The notes under the pieces: generated by a model
The model's database searches: none
What the model was told of the DNA's origin: nothing
The model's input: the letters and a program-made list of their open reading frames with translations, nothing else
Source of the DNA: an uncultured Anaerolineae bacterium
GTDB lineage: Bacteria > Chloroflexota > Anaerolineae > Anaerolineales > Villigracilaceae
Assembly: GCA_903838415.1 (NCBI GenBank)
Contig: CAILYI010000084.1
Coordinates: forward strand, 55,139-119,138
Direction: 5' to 3'
DNA: 64,000 bases
Shown here: positions 8,834-16,734 of the stretch, in pieces
How positions within the stretch are numbered: the stretch's first letter is position 1
How the letters are laid out: each line of letters opens with the position of its first letter
Translations under genes and position numbers: made by a program

Positions 8834-8895
8834 AGCATTTTCTTGCCTATTCTGGTAGCGCAAATCTGGCGAAAACGAAAACCGCAGGCGGAATT

Positions 8896-10356
8896 TTATC
8901 TCAATGGCGGGCAGGAATAGATTTGAATCTTGCCAAATTCCGTCAGCAAGATTGAGTTGGCCAGATCAACCCGGGCCGGGTCCAGTTTGTAGGATTTGAA
9001 GATGCTTTCAAGGCTTTCGTCGCGCTGATTGGTGGCCAGCAGAACCAGGAAGCGTTTGGCATTTGCATCCGCTTGCCAGGCCGTTCTGGGCACGCCCAAT
9101 TCCATCAGGTAGTACCAGAGCGCGGCGTTGTTGGGATAGCCAACCAGCACCACATCCCCCGGTTGAAGCTGCTGCGCGATATAGCTGGCGGATGCCTGGG
9201 TGTTGCTCACCTTGTCCAAGTTTTGGGTAAGCTGCGGGAGGCTGGCGGCGGTGCTGATGACGAGTCCCGCAACAGATAGCCAGATCAAAACTGTCGGTCC
9301 GATGGGGCGCCTGCCCGGCAGAAGGCGGACTGTTTCCACCAAGCCCCCAGCCGACCAGACCAGCAGTGGAGCGAGCAGCCAGAACCAGAAACGGTCAAAA
9401 ACTTCCGGGCGGCGTGTCAACACCAGCAGGGTGCACTCTGCCAACAGGATCAGTGGCAGTGACCAGCGGCTGGATCCAATCTTCCTGTGCAGAATCAGCG
9501 AAAGCAGGAATCCGCCCACCAGGATGGCGGTCAACAGCCAGGGCAAATGATTTGTCCAGCTTCCCCAGGTATCGCGCAGACGTGACACCAGCAACCAGTC
9601 AAAGTATTTTTTGGCATCGACCGGTTGCACAAATCCATTCGCTAGTACGCGCCGCCAGCCAGAAAAGACCAGCGCCGGGCTGTAAAGCAAACCGGTCAGC
9701 AATCCCGTTCCCAACCCGGAAGCCAGCCATCCAGCGAAGAATTTACGATTGCGCGGACCTTCCAGCGCAGTCCACAAGTAAGCGCCCCCAGCCGGATATA
9801 ACATGATCGGAATTGTCCACAGCCCAAGGGAACTGCAAACCGCCATCAGAATCCAGTTTCGTGGCCCGGGCTGCCGGACGGCACGCTGTGCCAGCCAAAA
9901 AATCAGCAGGCTGAAAAGCCCCACCAGGGTGTAGCCCCTGGCGCTGGTGGAAAAACGCAGCATTTCCGGGAAGTACGCCACCAGGGCTGCCGCAACCAGG
10001 CCGGTTTCCCGGCTGTAGAGCGCTTTGCCGAGGAAGTAAGCCGCCACGATCATGCCCAGCCCGGCCAGCAAAGCTGGAAGCCGGATGCTCCAGGCGTGCT
10101 GGCCAAAACTCAAAAGGCTGGCGCGTACCAACAGACTATGCAGGATGTGATTGTTTGGAAGGGAATAATCCGAGATGACCGCCCACCACGAGCGGCTGGA
10201 AAATTCAACCACGGTGTAGGCTTCGTCGTACTCAACAGGCTTATTCAATCCGCCGATGCGCAACAATAGGCCGCACAGCGCAATCAGCACCAGCAGCGGC
10301 CTGGAACCCGGCATCAGGAAATTCTTTTGCTGGGGAGTGGCGAGAGTGTCAGACAC
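8896..10356 (-). CDS. GT39-type polyprenyl-phosphate glycosyltransferase, multi-pass membrane
   Basis: A 486-residue multi-pass membrane protein of the GT-C class (ArnT/PMT-like, glycosyltransferase family 39). After the first membrane helix the first outside loop carries the acidic pair in VEYDEAYT that is catalytic in this class, followed by about ten hydrophobic segments and a soluble C-terminal part of about 100 residues. Such enzymes transfer a sugar from a polyprenyl phosphate to protein or lipid on the outer face of the membrane. It starts with GTG only three bases after the fakA stop, so translation is probably coupled to fakA. The sugar and acceptor are unknown. Confidence 0.8.
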   Translation of the reverse strand: MSDTLATPQQKNFLMPGSRPLLVLIALCGLLLRIGGLNKPVEYDEAYTVVEFSSRSWWAVISDYSLPNNHILHSLLVRASLLSFGQHAWSIRLPALLAGLGMIVAAYFLGKALYSRETGLVAAALVAYFPEMLRFSTSARGYTLVGLFSLLIFWLAQRAVRQPGPRNWILMAVCSSLGLWTIPIMLYPAGGAYLWTALEGPRNRKFFAGWLASGLGTGLLTGLLYSPALVFSGWRRVLANGFVQPVDAKKYFDWLLVSRLRDTWGSWTNHLPWLLTAILVGGFLLSLILHRKIGSSRWSLPLILLAECTLLVLTRRPEVFDRFWFWLLAPLLVWSAGGLVETVRLLPGRRPIGPTVLIWLSVAGLVISTAASLPQLTQNLDKVSNTQASASYIAQQLQPGDVVLVGYPNNAALWYYLMELGVPRTAWQADANAKRFLVLLATNQRDESLESIFKSYKLDPARVDLANSILLTEFGKIQIYSCPPLR

Positions 10357-10359
10357 GAT

Positions 10360-12000
10360 TTATTCGATCGAAATGATGAATTGGTAATGCGGCTGACCGC
10401 CTTCTTGGATTTCGATTTCCTGATTGGGATATTCTTTGCGAATCAAATCGGCGATGCGATTGGCCTCGGTATGTTTCAGCTCTTCGCCATAGAACAGGGT
10501 AATTAGCTCAAAATTGGCAGCCTCGGCTTTTTCAAGGAATTGCATGCAGGCATGTTCTAGGCTGTCAGAGGCAACCGCCAGCTTGCCATTCAGCAGCGCA
10601 ATCACCTGTCCATCTTTCACAGTGACCCCGTCAATTTCGACCGAGCGGGTGGCGATGGTAATTTCACCGGTGACGACGCTTTCGAGCGCTTTGGTCATCT
10701 TATCGGCCACCTTATCCAAATCGCCATCGGGATTCAGATGCAGCATCGCGGATAATCCCTGCGGAACGTTGCGGCTGGGGATGACGCGCACCTGCTTGAC
10801 GGTCACTTCTTTGGCCTGGTTGGCTGCCAGGATAATGTTTTTATTATTGGGCAGAATAATCACTTTATCGGTCGGGAGATTCTCAAACGCATCCAGAATG
10901 TCCTTGGTGGAAGGGTTCATGGTCTGCCCGCCGGAAACGACCGAAGCCACTCCCAGGCTTGCAAAAATGCGCGAGAGTCCGGTGCCTGGCGAAACGGTCA
11001 CAACGGCAATTTGTCCCGGTTCGATATTGGCCAACTCCAGCCGGGCGCCGCTGGCCTTGGTTTCGATGTCATCCATTTGCGCCAGCAGGTTTTCCATCGC
11101 CACTTTGGTGATGACGCCGATTCCCATGATGTAATCAATCGGTTCGTAGCGTTTTTCGAGCGGGGTGTGGATGTGCATGCGGTACATGCCTTCGCCCTCA
11201 CCCACCTGGATGGAGGTGCCCATTTCTTCGAGACGATTGTAGAAAGCCTGCAACTCGAATCCGCTTTGGGGGCGAAAATCCACGACTACTTCCCAATCCT
11301 GGCCTTCTTCAACATCTTCCAAGGCATTCTCCAGGTTCATGGCGGATAACGGCTGGACAGAAATGAGCGGCAATTCGAGCGATTCACCGTCCAAGAAGCG
11401 AATCATGCCTTCCAGGATGAAAAACAGCCCCTTTCCACCCGAATCCACCACCCCGGCTTGTTTCAAAATGGGGAGTAGTTCGGGGGTATTCTGCACTGAC
11501 AGGTCTGCGGCGGCCACGCAGCGGCGCAGCACTTCCACCGGGTCGTCAGTCTCGCGTGCGGCGATTTCCGCTTCGATGGCGACATCCTTCGAAACGGTCA
11601 GAATGGTCCCTTCCACCGGGCGGACAACGCCCTTATAGGCGGTATCGCGCGCTTCCGCAAAGGCGGCTGCCAGCGCGGCTGCATCGATGGTGTCTTTTCC
11701 ATGGAGGGCGCGGGAGAATCCGCGCCAAAGTTGCGACAAAATTACCCCTGAATTGCCGCGAGCGCCCATCAGCGCTCCCTGGGCCACGGCGGCGGCCATT
11801 TGACCAGCGTTATGGTGCCCCAGATCGCTGACCTCGTTATAAGCGGATGTCATTGTCAATAACATGTTCGTGCCTGTGTCCCCATCAGGCACGGGAAAAA
11901 CGTTTAGTGCATTCACAATTTGATGATTGGTGCGCAGCCAGGTGAGACCGGCCTCCACCAATTGTTTTAACGCCAAGCCATCAATGAACTTTCTTTGCAT
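10360..12000 (-). CDS. fakA: Fatty acid kinase, DAK2-domain catalytic subunit
   Basis: FakA phosphorylates FakB-bound fatty acids so that PlsX/PlsY-type enzymes can use exogenous acyl chains. The 546-residue protein has the dihydroxyacetone-kinase L-type nucleotide site at the N-terminus (PVPDGDTGTNM, about residues 36-46), a central linker domain and a C-terminal DegV-like half with GGQTMNPSTKD and LPNNKNI, the standard FakA (YloV) architecture. I chose ATG 12000 because GAGGAG lies ten bases upstream; the ATG at 12030 lacks a ribosome site. It follows the asp23 gene by 108 bases, as yloV follows yloU in Bacillus. Confidence 0.93.
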   Translation of the reverse strand: MQRKFIDGLALKQLVEAGLTWLRTNHQIVNALNVFPVPDGDTGTNMLLTMTSAYNEVSDLGHHNAGQMAAAVAQGALMGARGNSGVILSQLWRGFSRALHGKDTIDAAALAAAFAEARDTAYKGVVRPVEGTILTVSKDVAIEAEIAARETDDPVEVLRRCVAAADLSVQNTPELLPILKQAGVVDSGGKGLFFILEGMIRFLDGESLELPLISVQPLSAMNLENALEDVEEGQDWEVVVDFRPQSGFELQAFYNRLEEMGTSIQVGEGEGMYRMHIHTPLEKRYEPIDYIMGIGVITKVAMENLLAQMDDIETKASGARLELANIEPGQIAVVTVSPGTGLSRIFASLGVASVVSGGQTMNPSTKDILDAFENLPTDKVIILPNNKNIILAANQAKEVTVKQVRVIPSRNVPQGLSAMLHLNPDGDLDKVADKMTKALESVVTGEITIATRSVEIDGVTVKDGQVIALLNGKLAVASDSLEHACMQFLEKAEAANFELITLFYGEELKHTEANRIADLIRKEYPNQEIEIQEGGQPHYQFIISIE

Positions 12001-12108
12001 GCGTAAAAATCTCCTCGCGTCAGCGATCATATTTGTCTAAATTAAAGAACTTGAACCAATTTCGCGCATCAGACAAGGCAGCTTCAGCATGCCCAATGTG
12101 CAAACCAT

Positions 12109-12465
12109 TTAATCGTTATTGCTGACGCGCAGTCCTTGCACATGCACATTGATTTCATGGACTTTGAGACCGACGTTCTTTTCCACCGAGTAGCGCACGG
12201 CGTTTGCCACGCTCTGTGCCACCGAGGCGATGCGGGTGCCAAACTCAACAATCACATAGATGTCGATATCAAGCTTGTCACCGTCAAAATGGACATTCAC
12301 TCCGCGCGTCGGTTCGCGGGTGATGGTGGTGGCGATGCCTTCCGCCAGGTTTTTGGGGGCCAGCCCAACCACGCCGTATGATTGCAGCGCGGCGTGATAG
12401 GTAATGGTGGCGATGGCGGTCGGCGAGATATGAATGCTTCCCAATGTGGTCTTTTCCTGTCCCAT
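12109..12465 (-). CDS. Asp23/Gls24 family protein (YloU-like)
   Basis: A 118-residue Asp23/DUF322 protein: GSIHISPTAIATITYHAAL at the N-terminus, VNVHFDGDKLDIDIYVIVEFG in the middle (split here as VNVHFDG and DIDIYVIVEFG), and a terminal VNVHVQGLRV strand. Members are small cytoplasmic proteins linked to envelope stress and, in Firmicutes, encoded beside fakA. The ATG at 12465 has AAGGA nine bases upstream and is preferred to the first ATG at 12495. It is divergent from rpmB, and its promoter must overlap the rpmB promoter region. The exact molecular role of the family is not settled. Confidence 0.9.
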   Translation of the reverse strand: MGQEKTTLGSIHISPTAIATITYHAALQSYGVVGLAPKNLAEGIATTITREPTRGVNVHFDGDKLDIDIYVIVEFGTRIASVAQSVANAVRYSVEKNVGLKVHEINVHVQGLRVSNND

Positions 12466-12500
12466 GATTTTATTCCTTTGCGTGAGTATTAACACTTGAC

Positions 12501-12529
12501 TTGTAGAAGGATACGCTTTGTGGTAAAAT
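12501..12529 (+). promoter_or_regulatory. rpmB promoter (extended -10)
   Basis: TTGTAG, a 17-base spacer and TGgTAAAAT (extended -10, 12521-12529). The predicted start is near 12536, giving a 49-base leader with AAAGGA eight bases before the rpmB ATG. The same GGTAAAAT element recurs before several other genes here. Confidence 0.65.
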
Positions 12530-12584
12530 GTTGCGCCTGTAAGAAATGGCTCAATGGTATTATAGCAAGAAAGGACAATTCACA

Positions 12585-12767
12585 ATGGCTAAATGCGCTC
12601 ACTGCGGCAAGACGACCACTTTCGGTCACAATCGTTCCTTCTCCCTGCGGGCTACCAATCGCAAGTTCTTACCGAACCTGCAACGGGTAACCGTTTATGC
12701 AAAGGGCATCAAGACCCAGAAGACGCTGTGTACCAAGTGCATCCGCACGATGGTCAAGACGGCGTAG
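12585..12767 (+). CDS. rpmB: 50S ribosomal protein L28
   Basis: L28 is a small structural protein of the large ribosomal subunit. The 60-residue sequence MAKCAHCGKTTTFGHNRSFS... is typical, with two CxxC pairs (CAHC, CTKC) of the zinc-binding form and the conserved RSFSLRATNRKFLPNLQ segment (shown here only in outline). AAAGGA lies eight bases upstream of the ATG. It has its own promoter and a terminator just downstream, and is divergent from asp23/fakA, as in Bacillus. Confidence 0.97.
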   Translation: MAKCAHCGKTTTFGHNRSFSLRATNRKFLPNLQRVTVYAKGIKTQKTLCTKCIRTMVKTA

Positions 12768-12790
12768 TCTCTTACCCTTTCCTTCAAAAG

Positions 12791-12816
12791 TCACGGCGCA
12801 AGCTGTGATTTTTGTT
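12791..12816 (+). terminator. rpmB intrinsic terminator
   Basis: Stem TCACGGC/GCTGTGA (one G-T pair) with a GCAA-type loop, followed by TTTTTGTTT, 24 bases after the rpmB stop. Confidence 0.8.
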
Positions 12817-12860
12817 TAAGCCGATTTTTTGATATTCGCCTGACGGCGGTTGCCCGCTTT

Positions 12861-13532
12861 TTACAAATTGTCCGCAAGGACAGCTCGTAAGGTTTTGATT
12901 CCGGCGTGAATGCCGTTGGGGTGCTTGAAAACGGCGTTTCCGGCGACGAAGGCATCCACTCCGGCTTTCATCAAGGCAGGCAGGGTTTTCTCGGATACGC
13001 CGCCATCCACTTCGAGCCAGGCGTTTGAGCCGATGGCATCCAGTGCTTGACGGATTTCAACGATTTTCGGCAGGGTTTCGACGATGAAGTTTTGCCCGCC
13101 AAAACCGGGGTTGACTGTCATCACCAGCACCAGGTCGACCAGTGGCAGGATTTCTTTGAGCATAATCGCCGGAGTGGCCGGATTCAACGTCACGCCAGCT
13201 TTGACGCCCAGGGCTTGAATCTGCTGGATGGTGCGGTGCAGATGTGGGCAAGTTTCCACGTGGACGGTCAGCCGATCTGCGCCGGCTTTGGCGAAGGCTT
13301 CGAGCATGTTTTCGGGCTTTTCGATCATCAGGTGCACGTCGAGCGGCAGGGATGTGGCGCGGCGGCAGGCTTCAACGATCAATGGCCCGAGTGTCATATT
13401 GGGGACGAAGTGTCCATCCATTACGTCGACGTGCATCCAGTCGGCGCCACCGGCCTGGCAGGCGGCTATATCTTCGCCCAGGCGGGTGAAGTCAGCCGAT
13501 AGGATGGACGGGGCCAGCACAGGGGATCTCAT
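12861..13532 (-). CDS. rpe: Ribulose-phosphate 3-epimerase
   Basis: Interconverts ribulose-5-phosphate and xylulose-5-phosphate in the pentose phosphate pathway. The 223-residue TIM barrel has the family motifs LAPSILSADFTRLGEDI at the N-terminus, HVDVMDGHFVPN (catalytic Asp and metal His), HLMIEKPE, VNPGFGGQ (phosphate loop) and EVDGGV with the second catalytic Asp. Its ATG abuts the kinase stop codon (13533), so the two genes are translationally coupled. Confidence 0.96.
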   Translation of the reverse strand: MRSPVLAPSILSADFTRLGEDIAACQAGGADWMHVDVMDGHFVPNMTLGPLIVEACRRATSLPLDVHLMIEKPENMLEAFAKAGADRLTVHVETCPHLHRTIQQIQALGVKAGVTLNPATPAIMLKEILPLVDLVLVMTVNPGFGGQNFIVETLPKIVEIRQALDAIGSNAWLEVDGGVSEKTLPALMKAGVDAFVAGNAVFKHPNGIHAGIKTLRAVLADNL

Positions 13533-14609
13533 TTAGGGGAGCGCGTTCGTCCAGCGGAAGTAGATGGCAATCCATAACGGAACCAGTCCGCCAACGGCGG
13601 CCAACGCCAGCAGGCCGAGCAGCACGGCGAGCCAGTCGATTTCTTCAGCGGGTTCGGCAACCTGCGGGGCGGGTTCCGGTTCGGGATAAGCGTAGGCAGG
13701 CTGCGGGTCGAAGGGTTTGACCATCGTCGTAACGGCGTTGGGCGAGGGCGCAGGAGCCGGTTTGGAAACGGATATCGGCCCGGTTTTACTTTGTCCAAAC
13801 GTCATTAAGACCCGGCCCAATTGATCGGCGGTGCGGTAGCGCGCGGCTGGCTCTTTGGCCAGCACTTTCATGATGATTTGTTCAAGTTCAGGCGCAATTT
13901 CGGGATTGAGCATGCTCGGCGGCTGGGGCGCCATATCGCGGTGCAGACGTGCCAGGGTTTCCGGCGTTTTGGCGACGAAGGGCGGGCGACCTGTGAGCAC
14001 TTCGTACATGACAATACCCAGCGAGTAGACGTCAGAGGCTGGAGATGGAGCTTGCCCGGCGGCTTGTTCCGGTGAGATATAGAGCGGCGAACCCCAAACG
14101 ACGTCATTTTGCTCGTCGGGGTTGATTCCGGCGATGGCGCGGGCGATGCCGAAGTCGGTGACTTTTACACGGTGATCGGGGGTGACCAGGATGTTGTGCG
14201 GTTTGACGTCGCAGTGGACGAGTCCGGCGCGGTGGGCGTAGCCCAACCCGGCGCAGGCCTGGATGATGAGTGGCAGGGCGTCATCGGGACTGAATTTCCC
14301 CAGATTTTCGACCATGATTTTCAGGTTTGTGCCGGGCACGTGTTCCATGACGATGAACAACTGTCCCTGGTCGAAGCCAAAATCATGCACAGTGACGATG
14401 TTGGGGTGCGAAAGATTGGCGGCAGCTTTGGCTTCCTGGCGAAAGCGCACCTGAAATTCCAGGTCGGAGGAATAATCGGGGCGCAATAATTTAACCGCAA
14501 CAAATCGCTCGAGCATCAGGTCACGGGCGCGGTAGATTTGCGCCATGCCGCCTGTGCCAAGCGATTCGAGCAGTTGGTAGCGATCGTTAAGTAGCGCCGG
14601 TTCAGTCAT
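13533..14609 (-). CDS. Membrane-anchored Ser/Thr protein kinase
   Basis: A 358-residue Hanks-type kinase: glycine loop GTGGMAQIYRARD, Lys in FVAVKLL, DFGIARA activation motif, and a complete catalytic lobe to about residue 265. The catalytic loop reads HCDVKPHN, so the usual HRD arginine is Cys and this is a non-RD kinase. A Pro/Ala/Glu linker leads to a single C-terminal membrane helix (about 328-350) with only a few residues beyond it, so it lacks the PASTA repeats of PrkC/PknB. It shares an operon with rpe. A TGaTATAAT element puts the transcript start three bases before the ATG. Confidence 0.92.
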   Translation of the reverse strand: MTEPALLNDRYQLLESLGTGGMAQIYRARDLMLERFVAVKLLRPDYSSDLEFQVRFRQEAKAAANLSHPNIVTVHDFGFDQGQLFIVMEHVPGTNLKIMVENLGKFSPDDALPLIIQACAGLGYAHRAGLVHCDVKPHNILVTPDHRVKVTDFGIARAIAGINPDEQNDVVWGSPLYISPEQAAGQAPSPASDVYSLGIVMYEVLTGRPPFVAKTPETLARLHRDMAPQPPSMLNPEIAPELEQIIMKVLAKEPAARYRTADQLGRVLMTFGQSKTGPISVSKPAPAPSPNAVTTMVKPFDPQPAYAYPEPEPAPQVAEPAEEIDWLAVLLGLLALAAVGGLVPLWIAIYFRWTNALP

Positions 14610-14618
14610 GATTGTGAA

Positions 14619-14627
14619 ATTATATCA
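14619..14627 (-). promoter_or_regulatory. Extended -10 promoter of kinase-rpe operon
   Basis: Minus-strand TGATATAAT, a perfect extended -10. The predicted start is base 14612, leaving a three-base leader before ATG 14609 with no room for a ribosome site. Confidence 0.6.
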
Positions 14628-14671
14628 TCCTGCTTGAACGAAAACGTCCTTCCGCCGATTAACCGCGCCTT

Positions 14672-16027
14672 TTATTTTGCCGGGAACTGGACGGAGATTT
14701 TCAACCCGCCTGCCGGACGATTTTCTGCGTGGATTTGGCCGCCCTGGGCTTCCACCAGTTGGCGGGCAATTGCCAGCCCGAGGCCGGCGCCGCCAGAGGC
14801 GCGTGAGCGTGATTTTTCTCCACGCCAGAAGCGCTGGAAGATGTGGGGAATGTCTTCCTCCGAGATGCCGGGGCCGTTGTCGCTGACGGACAGGAGCACA
14901 TCACCCGCTTCTTTTTCCACCATGATATCGACTTCTCCTGCCTCGGGCGTATATCGCAAAGCATTGCTGACGAGGTTTCCGACTACCTGGTGGATACGCT
15001 GCGGGTCGAGGATTGCTTCGGCCTGATCGGTTTTGTGTTCGTAAGAAAGTTTGATATTCTTATCTTCCGCCTGGGCCTGGAACAGGTCAATGACGTGTGT
15101 GGCAATCTCACCCAGATCAATGGTTCTTTTTTCAAAGTGGAGCTGACGGGTTTCCGCCAGGGTGAGCAGGCGCAGGTCTTCGACGAGACGCTCAAGCAGG
15201 TAGGTTTCTTCAAGCGCCGGGCTGATTTGATCTGCGTTGGCCGGGTAAATGCCATCCACGATGCCTTCGAGGCGGCCGCGCATCACGGTAATCGGCGTGC
15301 GCAGTTCGTGCGCGATATCGGCCAGCATGTTACGGCGCTCGCTGTCGCTCTCTTCAAGTGAGGCGGCCATGTGATTGAAACTGTCAGAGAGCACGCGCAA
15401 ATCATCCGGACCGGAAGCGTACACGCGGGTGGATAAATCTCCGCTGGCGACGGCCCGCGCGGCGGAAATGACCTCCGCCAATGGCGTCACGAAGCGGCGC
15501 ATCAGAAAAAGTCCGATAATGATGGTTGGGATGGCCATCAATAACGAGATTCCGCCCACCGGCCAGAGAAAGTCAAAAGATAACTGGCGCTGCATCGGGA
15601 AAAACGATTCATCCAAAATCAGGGATGCGACACTTTTTCCCCGCACCAGGATGGGGATGAGTGTGTCGCTGTTTTTCGTCAGGTAGGTTGTGCCCGAAAG
15701 GGCGGTCTGGATGTCGCCGTGATCCAGCACAACTTTTCCCTGGCCATCCAGCAGCAGTGTTTTTTTCCAAAAACGATGAAAATCAGAGTCATTGTCATTC
15801 TGAGGGAGGATTTCAACACCCAGCCAGTTGCCATTTACCAGGTAAAAAGTTTCCAGCCGGGTGACGATGGGCAGGCGATCGAGGGGATTGTATCTGGATG
15901 GATAGATAAGAAAATAGGCTGTTGCGCTCAACACGAATAAGACGATGAAAACGACCGCGACGGTGAAAGCGCGCAGTAACAAGATAAACAGACGGGTTTG
16001 GATGGATCGGACGGATGAGTCGGTCAT
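14672..16027 (-). CDS. Sensor histidine kinase
   Basis: A 451-residue sensor: membrane helix at about residues 12-40, an extracellular domain of about 100 residues, a second helix near 145-172, a HAMP linker (RRFVTPLAEVISAARAVA), HisKA with the phospho-acceptor in IAHELRTPITVM, and the HATPase with N-box NALRYTPEAG and G-boxes DNGPGISEED and GAGLGLAIA. The start ATG at 16027 follows the response-regulator TGA by a single base; the longer frame to 16159 overlaps that gene. It forms a two-component pair with the regulator. The signal is unknown. Confidence 0.93.
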   Translation of the reverse strand: MTDSSVRSIQTRLFILLLRAFTVAVVFIVLFVLSATAYFLIYPSRYNPLDRLPIVTRLETFYLVNGNWLGVEILPQNDNDSDFHRFWKKTLLLDGQGKVVLDHGDIQTALSGTTYLTKNSDTLIPILVRGKSVASLILDESFFPMQRQLSFDFLWPVGGISLLMAIPTIIIGLFLMRRFVTPLAEVISAARAVASGDLSTRVYASGPDDLRVLSDSFNHMAASLEESDSERRNMLADIAHELRTPITVMRGRLEGIVDGIYPANADQISPALEETYLLERLVEDLRLLTLAETRQLHFEKRTIDLGEIATHVIDLFQAQAEDKNIKLSYEHKTDQAEAILDPQRIHQVVGNLVSNALRYTPEAGEVDIMVEKEAGDVLLSVSDNGPGISEEDIPHIFQRFWRGEKSRSRASGGAGLGLAIARQLVEAQGGQIHAENRPAGGLKISVQFPAK

Positions 16028-16028
16028 T

Positions 16029-16706
16029 TCAGGCCTCAAACTTGTACCCCACGCCATGGACAGTGATGATGTAGCGCGCATCACCGGCAGCTGTCTCAAG
16101 TTTGCGGCGTAGATTGCGAATGTGCGAATCGATGGCGCGTTCGTAGCTTTCAAAGGCAATGCCGTGGACGGCGTTGAGCAGTTGCGCGCGGGAGAAAATA
16201 CGTCCGGGCTGGCTCATCAGCGCAGCCAGGATTTCGAATTCGGTTGGAGTGAGTACGATGACTTTATCCGGCAGCGTGGCTTCATAGCGGGCCCGGTCAA
16301 TGCTCACTTCACCTGCGCGGATAATTTCGCTGGCAGGATCGCCGCTGGCGCGCCGGAGCACGACGCGTACGCGCGCCACCAATTCGCGCGGACTGAAGGG
16401 TTTGGTGATGTAATCATCCGCGCCAAGTTCGAGCCCAACCAACTTGTCGCTTTCTTCGACGCGCGCCGTCAGCATAATGATGGGAGTGTTGCTTTCACGG
16501 CGCAGGCTACGACAAACATCCAGACCATCCATGCCTGGCATCATCAAATCCAGCACAACCAGATCGGGTTTTTCGCGCCGGGCAGCCGACAGGCCTTTCA
16601 GCCCGTCACCCGCCGAAACTACATCGAATCCGGCGGCTTTCAGGTAGTCCTGGCAGATTTCAACGATCTTGGGTTCGTCATCAATGACAAGGATTTTTTT
16701 TGGCAT
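16029..16706 (-). CDS. OmpR-family response regulator
   Basis: A 225-residue regulator. The receiver domain has the acidic pair IDDEP, the phosphorylated Asp in VVLDLMMPGMDG and the TAR...KPF switch residues; the C-terminal winged helix ends with SHIRNLRRKLE and a GVGYKFEA tail typical of OmpR/PhoB regulators. I start it at ATG 16706, which aligns with the family; the ATG at 16763 would overlap the upstream gene and add 19 residues. It is directly followed by its histidine kinase. The neighbouring exporter genes are a plausible target. Confidence 0.94.
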   Translation of the reverse strand: MPKKILVIDDEPKIVEICQDYLKAAGFDVVSAGDGLKGLSAARREKPDLVVLDLMMPGMDGLDVCRSLRRESNTPIIMLTARVEESDKLVGLELGADDYITKPFSPRELVARVRVVLRRASGDPASEIIRAGEVSIDRARYEATLPDKVIVLTPTEFEILAALMSQPGRIFSRAQLLNAVHGIAFESYERAIDSHIRNLRRKLETAAGDARYIITVHGVGYKFEA

Positions 16707-16734
16707 GGGTTGAGTATTTATAAAGCTTGAATGG

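Noticed and set aside
12541..12580. tRNA-like start of sequence before rpmB
   Set aside because: No cloverleaf or 3' half can be found; it is the rpmB leader.
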